A stretch of DNA of 64,000 nt from Candidatus Fermentithermobacillaceae bacterium (lineage in GTDB: Bacteria > Bacillota > Sulfobacillia > Fermentithermobacillales > Fermentithermobacillaceae), in the NCBI GenBank assembly GCA_012837895.1, contig DUQH01000035.1:62001-126000 (forward strand), given 5' to 3'. Positions 52,262 through 59,868 of the stretch are shown piece by piece; positions within the stretch are counted from its first letter, which is position 1, and each line of letters starts with the position of its first letter. The translations under genes were made by a program, and so were the position numbers. Under the pieces are notes generated by a model. It did no database searches. It was not told where the DNA came from and saw only the letters and a program-made list of their open reading frames with translations.

Positions 52262-54298
52262 TTACCCGATTCCATAGGGCTCTTCAGTATCCACAGTCAC
52301 CCTGACCTGGCTGTGGGAAACACGGTTCAAGACCTGTTTGGCAACCTTGGACAAATCTTCCCTGTTCCGGGCCTTAAGCATGACTATCCACCTGTAACGG
52401 CCACGTACCATGGCTTTTGGCGCAGGCCCTGGCCCAAGTACTTGGACGCTTTGGGGGCAGTTTTCCGCTTCTGTTGCAAACTCTTCAGCAAGCTGTTTCA
52501 CCTTGTCCGGTTGTCTCCCGGAAAACTCAATCTTGAAGAGCGCGCCGAACGGCGGATAGCCCAAAGCCGCGCGGTTCTCAGCTTCAACAGCATAAAAGGC
52601 CTCAGGGTCTTGGACACCTCTAATGGCATGGTGTTGTGGGTTCAGTGTTTGAACCATGAACTTCTTTTGGGGATTTCCACCTGAGCTCTTGAGCAGGTGC
52701 AGTAGGTCTGTAAGGAGCTTAAACACTTGTTCAGGAGCGCTGTAGTCGGGAAAACTGAGCAGATTGTCACAAGAGATCACTCCCAGCCCGGTAAACGGCG
52801 GCACCTCAAACCCAAGCACCATCTGTGTGCATAGGAGGCATGAAGGTGCCGATGACCTGAATTGGGCCATCACGTCTTCAGGTGCCTCAGTATCTTGATC
52901 CAGGAGAAAGATGGGTACCTTGGGAAAACGCTTCTTGAACTCTGATTCCACCCGGTCTATTCCATATCCCACCTGCCTCCAGGTGAACCCGCGGCACACA
53001 GTACATTCTATAGGAGGGGGTTGACTGTATCCGCATGTATGGCAAACCATCACCTTATCCCGGGCATGATATGCAAGTGCCACAGAACATCTAGGACACA
53101 TGATTGTACTGCCGCAGTCACTACACACAAGCGCAGGCGCAGTACCCCGCCTGTTCAAAAACAGCACCGCCCTCTCACCGTCATTGAAAATATCTCGCAA
53201 GGCAAGGTGAAGTTGTTTGCTGATTGCCATCCCTCTTTTGGTCCCAAGCATGCTGATGACCATATGTGTAACGCTTGCACCGGGGGAATCTGGTACATCC
53301 CCTGGCGTTGCAATACAGGCAGTTCCCAGCTTTCCTTGGCTCATGTAATAGCGGGTTCTTATCGAAGGCACGAAAGACCCCAGCAGCGCTTTGCAGTCCT
53401 GAAGGTTTGCCCGTATCCTTGCCACAGTCGCTGCATTGTACCTGGGAAACTCTTCAGCCTTGTATAGATGGGACTCTTCTTCATCGACAACGATTAGGCC
53501 CAGATTCTTCACAGGGCTCAAGACTGCGCTCCGGCTCCCTACAGCGATGGTGGATTTGCCTTGAAGCAGTCTCAACCAATTCTCACGTCTGGTTGCCCCG
53601 GTGAGGTCAGAATGGACTATCGAAACAGGGCCAAAACGTGACTCCAAAGCGTGTACCACAATGTCCAGTTTGCGGATGTCAGGCACGAGTACTATTACCC
53701 CATGCCCTGAGCTTAGAGCCTGCCCGATCTGGTCAAAGTAATAATCCCACCTGAAAGAGGCCGGACCCTGTATGAATAAGGTGTTGGCGAAAGAACCGGG
53801 GGCTTGCAGTTCCGCGGTTGTAGGCCAGATCTCCTGGCCCGGCGCGAAGAGCTGGCCTGGCTGCCCTGGTTGGCCAGGTTGCCCTGGCCAGAGAACTTGC
53901 CCCGGCTGGACGGGTCCTGCGGCTTGGCCGATCTGGTCAAGTTTTGTACCAGCTTGCAGGCGTTTCCGCCGTACCAAAGGAGGCCACAAGTACTGCCAGA
54001 AGGACGCAGTGGAAGTGAGATAGTGTTCCTTGAGCACCTGTCCCAGCTTCAAGAGCTCCACAGGCGGCAAGAATCTGAGATCGTAAACCGCTGACACGCT
54101 CTTTAAGTCAAAATCAGGCCTATCGCTGCTGTGGCCCACCACATACCCTTCTGCTTGTCTCTGCCCGAAAGGCACTTCGACCTTAGCGCCATAGGGCAGG
54201 TACCATGCCCCGGGAACCTCATAGGTGAATTGGCGGTCACCAACAGCAGGAACGTCCACTACAACTTCAACATATCTGAACCGGTCCGGGTCAACCAA
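52262..54298 (-). CDS. priA: Primosomal protein N' (PriA) with eroded helicase motifs
   Basis: 678 residues from TTG 54298 (AAGGTG upstream; overlaps the coaBC stop). The N-terminal 3'-DNA-binding domain (FTYEVPGAWYLPYGAKVEVPF), all eight zinc Cys (392, 395, 401, 404, 419, 422, 432, 435) and the C-terminal domain (AALGYPPFGALFKIE) are present. The ATPase core is not. The Walker A loop reads LFIQGPASFRWDYY (174-187) with no GKT, DEEH is DEEE (272-275), the SAT motif is SFVPS, and QVAGRAGR is absent near 530. It probably acts as a DNA-binding primosome scaffold, as proposed for actinobacterial PriA. A PGQ repeat lies at 129-155. Confidence 0.92.
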   Translation of the reverse strand: MVDPDRFRYVEVVVDVPAVGDRQFTYEVPGAWYLPYGAKVEVPFGQRQAEGYVVGHSSDRPDFDLKSVSAVYDLRFLPPVELLKLGQVLKEHYLTSTASFWQYLWPPLVRRKRLQAGTKLDQIGQAAGPVQPGQVLWPGQPGQPGQPGQLFAPGQEIWPTTAELQAPGSFANTLFIQGPASFRWDYYFDQIGQALSSGHGVIVLVPDIRKLDIVVHALESRFGPVSIVHSDLTGATRRENWLRLLQGKSTIAVGSRSAVLSPVKNLGLIVVDEEESHLYKAEEFPRYNAATVARIRANLQDCKALLGSFVPSIRTRYYMSQGKLGTACIATPGDVPDSPGASVTHMVISMLGTKRGMAISKQLHLALRDIFNDGERAVLFLNRRGTAPALVCSDCGSTIMCPRCSVALAYHARDKVMVCHTCGYSQPPPIECTVCRGFTWRQVGYGIDRVESEFKKRFPKVPIFLLDQDTEAPEDVMAQFRSSAPSCLLCTQMVLGFEVPPFTGLGVISCDNLLSFPDYSAPEQVFKLLTDLLHLLKSSGGNPQKKFMVQTLNPQHHAIRGVQDPEAFYAVEAENRAALGYPPFGALFKIEFSGRQPDKVKQLAEEFATEAENCPQSVQVLGPGPAPKAMVRGRYRWIVMLKARNREDLSKVAKQVLNRVSHSQVRVTVDTEEPYGIG
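53825..53914 (-). repeat. PGQ-rich low-complexity repeat inside priA
   Basis: Encodes residues 129-158 with seven P-G-Q-type units, including four in tandem (WPGQPGQPGQPGQ). The DNA is an imperfect 9-base tandem repeat around CCTGG/CCAGG. It falls between the DNA-binding part and the former helicase core. Confidence 0.85.
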
Positions 54299-55484
54299 TG
54301 ATACTCTTCACCTTGTCAAGGATGGCCATTGCGATCTCATACTTGGGTGCAGGGCCGATTTCCCGGTGGCTGCCGTCAGGCATTACTATGCTGATGACAT
54401 TGGAATCTGACCCAAAGCCCCTGTCCGAAAGGCCCACCTGATTGGCGCAGACGAAATCGAGGTTCTTCTGTTTTGCTTTTTGGACTGCATTCTCAACGAT
54501 GTTTTCGGTTTCTGCCGCAAACCCTACAAGTATCTTGTTTGCTTTGTCCTGGCCCAGGGTTTTTAGGATGTCGGGGGTTTCACGAAAAGTAAGTTGGATC
54601 CCGGCTCCTGACTTCTTTATCTTCTGCCCGGATATCCTCTCAGGATGGAAATCTCCCGGAGCCGCAGCCCCTATCACCACGTCCGATTCCGTGTAGAATT
54701 CCAGGCACGCATCAAGCATTTGCTGGGTGGTCTCGACCTTCCTCAAGATGACCCCGGCCGGCGCCTCAAGCGCAACAGGCCCTGACACAAGGTATACGGT
54801 AGCACCTCTCCTTGCGGCAGCGGCTGCAAGGGCGTAACCCATCTTGCCTGTGGACGGGTTAGATATGTATCGCACCGGATCAATCCATTCCCTTGTAGGT
54901 CCGGCAGTTATAAGAATCTTCAGTCCCTCTAAGTCACGTTCAGGCACCAAGATAGATACAACTTCCCGGACTATGCTTTCGGGGTCAGGCAGCCTGCCTT
55001 TGCCGGTTGCCCCTGACGCCAGGCGGCCGGATTCAGGCTCTAAGATGTGATACCCCAGTTGCCTCAAGCCTTCCAGATTCCTCTGGACAACAGGATTATG
55101 GTACATATTGTGGTTCATTGCAGGACAAATAAGTTTGGAAGCAGTACATGCCATGATCGACGTGGTGAGGAAATCGTCTGCTATGCCATTGTAAATCTTG
55201 CCGATTACATTAGCTGTCGCAGGGCACACAAGAAACAGGTCTGCTGCTTCGGCCAGGGCTACGTGCTCCACATTCCACCGCTTAGGTTCCTCGAACATAT
55301 GCACGACAACAGGGTTGTTGGATATTGTTTGAAATGTTATGGGAGCTACTAATCTCGTAGCGCTTTCAGTCATTATCACACGGACCTCAGCACCGAGTTT
55401 CCTCAGTCTTGATACAACTTCAAGGGTCTTGTACGCAGCTATCCCGCCGGTTACTCCGACTACCACGGTGAATCCTGACAACAA
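54291..55484 (-). CDS. coaBC: Bifunctional phosphopantothenoylcysteine decarboxylase/synthase
   Basis: Second and third steps from pantothenate to CoA. 397 residues from TTG 55484 (GGGGTGG 6 bases upstream). CoaC flavin half: GVTGGIAAYKT, catalytic His in NVEHVALAEAAD and PAMNHNMYHNP. CoaB half: ITAGPTREWIDPVRYISNPS, AAAPGDFHPE (usual AAVADF-type loop) and KKSG. Confidence 0.96.
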   Translation of the reverse strand: MLSGFTVVVGVTGGIAAYKTLEVVSRLRKLGAEVRVIMTESATRLVAPITFQTISNNPVVVHMFEEPKRWNVEHVALAEAADLFLVCPATANVIGKIYNGIADDFLTTSIMACTASKLICPAMNHNMYHNPVVQRNLEGLRQLGYHILEPESGRLASGATGKGRLPDPESIVREVVSILVPERDLEGLKILITAGPTREWIDPVRYISNPSTGKMGYALAAAAARRGATVYLVSGPVALEAPAGVILRKVETTQQMLDACLEFYTESDVVIGAAAPGDFHPERISGQKIKKSGAGIQLTFRETPDILKTLGQDKANKILVGFAAETENIVENAVQKAKQKNLDFVCANQVGLSDRGFGSDSNVISIVMPDGSHREIGPAPKYEIAMAILDKVKSIIG

Positions 55485-55519
55485 GGCCTGCCACCCCAAT
55501 CAAATCTATTCTCAAAATC

Positions 55520-55547
55520 CCAAGGCACCCTTAACTGGGTGCCTTGG
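55520..55547 (-). terminator. Hairpin between rpoZ and coaBC
   Basis: CCAAGGCACCC pairs with GGGTGCCTTGG, 11-bp perfect stem, 6-base loop, then gattttg on the minus strand. A partial terminator or attenuator. Confidence 0.65.
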
Positions 55548-55550
55548 ACA

Positions 55551-55754
55551 TCAACTTGCGGCATCAGATTTCAACCGGTACTTCACTTTACCGTCGCATA
55601 TCTCGTCTATCGCTATCGCTACTGGTTTTTCTGTCGCAAGCACATCGCCTTGCTGCTCGACTACGATTTGCCTCGCCCGTTTGGCTACTGCAAGTACCAG
55701 AGTGTACTTGGAGCCGGTCTTTTGTATCACATCTCTCAGAGATGAGTTTGCCAT
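55551..55754 (-). CDS. rpoZ: RNA polymerase omega subunit
   Basis: 67 residues from ATG 55754 (GAGGGG 8 bases upstream). SKYTLVLAVAKRARQIVVEQ matches omega's KY-x-L-V-x-x-A-K-R-AR core; the C-terminus KPVAIAIDEICDGKVKYR is also typical. Almost its whole length overlaps the 3' end of gmk in another frame. Confidence 0.93.
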   Translation of the reverse strand: MANSSLRDVIQKTGSKYTLVLAVAKRARQIVVEQQGDVLATEKPVAIAIDEICDGKVKYRLKSDAAS

Positions 55755-56355
55755 CCCTCGCCCCCCTCTGAACCTTACTGGCGATAAGGTCACGCCTTGC
55801 CCTTTCTCCCAAAGTTATCGCAACAAGCCTATCTGTGGCTCTTTCAATATCTTCATTGATAATAACATAATCGAAACCAGCGAGATCAGCAATCTCCCGG
55901 CGTGCGCTGTCAAGCCGTATACGCTGTTCCATATCATTTTCAGTCCCGCGGGTTCTAATCCGCCGTTCGAGCTCTTCAAAGGAAGGTGGAAGGATGAAGA
56001 TGAAGATGCCTTCAGGATAAGCCTGCCGTAAGGTCCGGGCGCCTTGAACGTCCTTCTCAAGCAACACGACATAGCCTTGCTCAAGTGCCTGCTCCAAATC
56101 TTCCTTGGGTGTCCCGTAAAAGTTGCCGTATACTTCTGCCCATTCTACAAGCTCATTGCTCCGCTTTCTCTCGATAAACTCTTCAACGGATACGAATATG
56201 TAATCAACTCCGCGAACTTCGCCTGGCCTCTGCGGCCTGGTTGTGATTGAAGGACAGAATTTTATGTCGGGCTGCTCAGCTAGGAGAGCCCTCCTCAAGG
56301 TGCCTTTTCCACAACCGGAAGGAGCAGTTATGACAAACAAAAAACCTGGTTTCAT
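55588..56355 (-). CDS. gmk: Guanylate kinase with C-terminal extension over rpoZ
   Basis: GMP to GDP. 255 residues. P-loop APSGCGKGTL, SITTRPQRPGEVRGVDYIFV, ELVEWAEVYGNFYGTPKEDL and IFIFILPPSFEELERRIRTRG are complete. The normal protein ends near residue 200 (ERARRDLIASKVQ). The frame then runs on ~55 residues of Arg/Ser/Asp-rich sequence through 167 bases of rpoZ in a different frame. The tail looks like an accidental read-through of rpoZ. Confidence 0.95.
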   Translation of the reverse strand: MKPGFLFVITAPSGCGKGTLRRALLAEQPDIKFCPSITTRPQRPGEVRGVDYIFVSVEEFIERKRSNELVEWAEVYGNFYGTPKEDLEQALEQGYVVLLEKDVQGARTLRQAYPEGIFIFILPPSFEELERRIRTRGTENDMEQRIRLDSARREIADLAGFDYVIINEDIERATDRLVAITLGERARRDLIASKVQRGARDGKLISERCDTKDRLQVHSGTCSSQTGEANRSRAARRCACDRKTSSDSDRRDMRR

Positions 56356-56397
56356 TTGTGCTATAGACTACCTTTCCCTGTATAACAACAGTCGAAA

Positions 56398-56706
56398 CTA
56401 CTTGTCCATGAACCGCGCCAAGAGCGCCTGTTTCTGTCTTGAACCCAGTCCCTGGACCCGCCTGGATTCGTTAATCCCTACCTCTTGCATAATCCTTTCA
56501 GCTTTGACTTTGCCAACTCTCGGTAAAGAGCTCAGCAGGTAAGACACTTTCATACGTGCCACAACCGGATCGTCCCGGTTCAGCACTTCCTCAAGCTTTA
56601 CTTCGCCCTTCTTGAGTTGCTCTCTCAGGACAGCCCTGGCCTTTCTCATAGCCTGGGCCTTCTCCAACGCCTTTCTCTTTTCATCTGCAGTCAGGCTCGG
56701 AAGCAT
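56398..56706 (-). CDS. mihF: Integration host factor, mIHF type
   Basis: 102 residues from ATG 56706 with AAGGAGGG about 5 bases upstream. LPSLTADEKRKALEKAQAMR, then MKVSYLLSSLPRVGKVKAER and MQEVGINESRRVQGLGSRQK, match the actinobacterial-type IHF, a small basic DNA-bending nucleoid protein with a helix-two-turn-helix. It occupies the position just upstream of gmk. Confidence 0.9.
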   Translation of the reverse strand: MLPSLTADEKRKALEKAQAMRKARAVLREQLKKGEVKLEEVLNRDDPVVARMKVSYLLSSLPRVGKVKAERIMQEVGINESRRVQGLGSRQKQALLARFMDK

Positions 56707-56776
56707 TCCATTCTCCCTCCTTATCTTGAACATTGCGCTAACTGTAAGATATCTGAAAACGGGTTCGCTCTGGGCG

Positions 56777-58822
56777 TTATTCGCCCTGGATAGCAGAATT
56801 CCTCCTTTTTCGTCGAATTCTTGGCAGTTGCGGTTTAGCATAAGCCCCGCTTTCCACCTGTATAAGGTTTACTAAGTCGATGTAAGCTGAGTGGGACCAC
56901 GCAAGTGGGGCCACTGACAGCGGCGCCCCTGTTAACCCGTCTACCTGTTCAGGCAATATGCCAGGGCCTAAGCTGTTCTTGCGGAACCAGGCAAGCCAGG
57001 CCACGATATCTTCCTTGCCCAGCAGGTTCAGCAGATAACCTGAAATCAAGTACCATGCTGTTGTGACAAACCAGGGATTACCAGAAAGGTCATGGGAACC
57101 TTCGGGACGCCAATACCAATCTCCTGCATACCTTGCAATTCCATTTGGTTCAGGCCCTGTCTTTACCATGAGTGCTTTTTCCAACCTCTTCCATGTGGTT
57201 ATGCTCCTTGGCCTAAAGTGCTTCAATAAACATTTTGTGCGTTCCACAGCGGAAGACCCAGGTACCTTATTGCATAATCCCTCAATCTTGCTGAGGAGAA
57301 CCGGGACCATGAACAGACTTGCATCCTCAGTCCAATCGGGGCAAGAAGCGGGCATCACCAGCCCCCTTGAAAAACCAAGCCGGTCATCGGACAGGTCTGA
57401 GTAAAGGCCATGGAGGAGTTCAGAGCTTGCCTCACAAAATGCAGCGTAGTCCCGTTCATGGAGCAACCATGCAATCCTAGCGGAAGCCATGAGTGCAGCT
57501 GCTGAGACAGCTTGGGTAAACGAAAAGATGCCCCGCCGCTCCTCCCAGAGGTCAAAGGAAGGCTTTACCAAACAGCCGCCTTGAGTACGGTATTCCTGAA
57601 TAAACCCTGCAGCCTTTTTCACAAAACGGGGATAGATTTCATTGATGAAGTCCAGATCTTGTGTGTTATCAAGGTACTCAAGGGCTGTGAGAACCGCTAG
57701 GGCTACCTGGTCTTCTTGAATAGGCAGTTCGCCAAAGGGCAGGTCCGGACTGTGCCACCCCGAACCCCGCGTCCCGTCGGGCCTGTATCTTTGCCAGAAA
57801 AACCCGCCCTGGGATAGAGTCTGGGCGGAGAAAGCCAGATAGCGCTTTGCGTATTGGGGCAATCCGGCCTTGATCATGGATGAAGCGCACATAGCTGCAT
57901 CCCTGGGCCATACATAACTGTAGTGATCCCTGTAATCTCCCATAATATCCGTGTCGCAAGAAGCCAGGATCCCGCCGCCCCTGTCACAATGGGTGGCAAC
58001 CAGTTTGATTGAAGTGGTGTAGAAACTGCCGGAACTATCGCACCCAAGCCTGCCGCCCCAATACTTCGCAGAACGCCTGCAAATCCCCTTGAACCCCGAT
58101 TCTAACCCCTTATCCAACGCAAGATCTGCATCGCGCTTGGTGGCGCCAAAAGCCATGAAATATGTAGCTTTCAGGGTGTTGAGAGTCGCCCCTCTATGCC
58201 CCTCACATCTTACTTTGTAGATGCTTTCAATCAACCCGTGATCCATCGATTTCCCGGAAATCCCGCCGGTTTCCGGAACAAGTCTCACTCCGCCGTCGCG
58301 CATCTTGGCAACTGCCGCGTGAGTAGTGCATCGCGAGTTTTCAGCTTCAAGCGTGTCATCCAGGATTACGGCTATGGCTACCCAGCAGGGCCCTTTGTAG
58401 TGGTACAGGCGTCCGGCCCTGGCATCGAAAAATCCGCATTCGCCGGTGGGGTTCTCACCCAAATGATAATGCTGCCTGAAATACAGCCCTAGCTTACCTG
58501 TGGTCCGGCACTCGAGCCTCACTTCCCTCACCCACAGGGGATTGTAGGGGGCCACGCAATCGCACATCCTTACTGACAAAGGCAGCCGTCTATGCCTAAG
58601 CAACCAGTCAAAGCGCATGCCTTTTCCGTATTTTCCCTGGGTATACCAGGAGTCCCCGCCGACTTGGTGAAAGGTGCCGTCATACCAGACAAGGCAGGCG
58701 TTGTCAGCGCCCTCGCCCACATGATTGGCCAGCCCTACTACAGGCCAAAACATCTCTCTTGTTCTTGCTTCAGGGTCAAAGCCCAGGAACAAGCTTCCGT
58801 TTCCAAGCACACATAATCTCAT
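56777..58822 (-). CDS. GH15 glucoamylase-type glycoside hydrolase
   Basis: 681 residues from ATG 58822 (GGGAG 7 bases upstream). An N-terminal beta-sandwich (about 1-270) and a C-terminal (alpha/alpha)6 barrel with YSYVWPRDAAMCASSMIKAG, PIQEDQVALAVLTALEY and GNPWFVTTAWYLISGY, the usual GH15 boxes with candidate catalytic Glu residues. No signal peptide, so it likely acts on intracellular glycogen or maltodextrin. Divergent from the DUF4912-GH57 pair, with which it forms a glucan cluster. Confidence 0.9.
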   Translation of the reverse strand: MRLCVLGNGSLFLGFDPEARTREMFWPVVGLANHVGEGADNACLVWYDGTFHQVGGDSWYTQGKYGKGMRFDWLLRHRRLPLSVRMCDCVAPYNPLWVREVRLECRTTGKLGLYFRQHYHLGENPTGECGFFDARAGRLYHYKGPCWVAIAVILDDTLEAENSRCTTHAAVAKMRDGGVRLVPETGGISGKSMDHGLIESIYKVRCEGHRGATLNTLKATYFMAFGATKRDADLALDKGLESGFKGICRRSAKYWGGRLGCDSSGSFYTTSIKLVATHCDRGGGILASCDTDIMGDYRDHYSYVWPRDAAMCASSMIKAGLPQYAKRYLAFSAQTLSQGGFFWQRYRPDGTRGSGWHSPDLPFGELPIQEDQVALAVLTALEYLDNTQDLDFINEIYPRFVKKAAGFIQEYRTQGGCLVKPSFDLWEERRGIFSFTQAVSAAALMASARIAWLLHERDYAAFCEASSELLHGLYSDLSDDRLGFSRGLVMPASCPDWTEDASLFMVPVLLSKIEGLCNKVPGSSAVERTKCLLKHFRPRSITTWKRLEKALMVKTGPEPNGIARYAGDWYWRPEGSHDLSGNPWFVTTAWYLISGYLLNLLGKEDIVAWLAWFRKNSLGPGILPEQVDGLTGAPLSVAPLAWSHSAYIDLVNLIQVESGAYAKPQLPRIRRKRRNSAIQGE

Positions 58823-58947
58823 GCAATGACTCCCAATCGTGACCCTCGAATAAAATGCAAGGTTATTCCTCATATTTAGTTAGAGCCGGTCATTTGAACC
58901 AGCAGCTTTTTTCCGATTTTAGCCTGACGGGAGGAATACTATTCACA

Positions 58948-59868
58948 ATGTGGGTTGTTGCAGCAGCAATCGCCATATTATTGCTTGTGCTCGCTTTTTT
59001 CCGCTTCCGGCAGAGCACTGACGTACGTCCCAGCACCGGCATACCTTCCAAGAGACCTCAGACGGGCATGGAGATATCAACCGGTATCGGAGTGCCGCCA
59101 GAGGAAATTGACCCGGACAAAGCCGGCAAAGTCCACAGGCAAGCAGGGGTTACCCTTCCGGCGGTCCCCCCGCCCAGGCAAGATACAGACGACAGTTCCT
59201 TGGCGTCAGTCAAACTGCGCAAAATAGACTTGCCGAAAGAAGTGGAACTCGCGTGGGAAGCAGGCGGCCTCATCGAATTTCAGACCGGCGCTTGGGCAGT
59301 TGCCAAGGATCCTTCTGAGTATTCCGATCAAGACCCAGAAAGTAAGCCTGCCCGTGGGCCTGCCCGTAAAAAACCGTCCGGCGAAGTAGTGGAAGAATCC
59401 TACTCACTCCCTCAACGCTATGGAATTGACAGGCTGGTTCTCATAGCCAGGGATCCTGATTGGGTATATGCCTACTGGGAGGTAACCCACGAAAGGTACA
59501 GGCAGATGTATGAGAGACACTTGCGCGACTGGGGGCTTTCCCGTCCTGTGCTCAGGATTTATGACGTGACTCCAGGCCGGGGCCGGCAGAAGGAAATGGA
59601 TGTATTCATAAGTGACCACGCAGATAACTGGTATATCAACATTTCCAAACCCCGGCATACCCTCATGGCTGAGTTGGGAAGGCTCTTCCCTGACAACACC
59701 TTTCTGAGATTGGTAGCATCTAACGTCGTAACCCTTCCGGCAGACAGGTTTTCAGACAAGATTAGTGCCGATTGGCCCCCTGTTGGCTGGCCTGATCGAT
59801 ATCACGGTTTCCAAGCTCAAATCGGAACCAGTTCGCCGGGGGCTTGGGGGAACGAAGCAGATGGCTAA
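58948..59868 (+). CDS. DUF4912 protein with N-terminal membrane anchor
   Basis: 306 residues from ATG 58948 (GGGAGG 13 bases upstream). ATG 58855 in the same frame has no ribosome site and would leave only 32 bases to the divergent gene. A membrane helix at the very start (WVVAAAIAILLLVLAFF) is followed by a disordered Pro/Asp-rich stretch. The C-terminal DUF4912 domain (about 155-290) has PQRYGIDRLVLIARDPDWVY, then AYWEVTHERY, with conserved Trp/Tyr. Recurrent partner of GH57 enzymes; role unknown, perhaps a carbohydrate-binding anchor. Overlaps the next gene by 8 bases. Confidence 0.82.
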   Translation: MWVVAAAIAILLLVLAFFRFRQSTDVRPSTGIPSKRPQTGMEISTGIGVPPEEIDPDKAGKVHRQAGVTLPAVPPPRQDTDDSSLASVKLRKIDLPKEVELAWEAGGLIEFQTGAWAVAKDPSEYSDQDPESKPARGPARKKPSGEVVEESYSLPQRYGIDRLVLIARDPDWVYAYWEVTHERYRQMYERHLRDWGLSRPVLRIYDVTPGRGRQKEMDVFISDHADNWYINISKPRHTLMAELGRLFPDNTFLRLVASNVVTLPADRFSDKISADWPPVGWPDRYHGFQAQIGTSSPGAWGNEADG

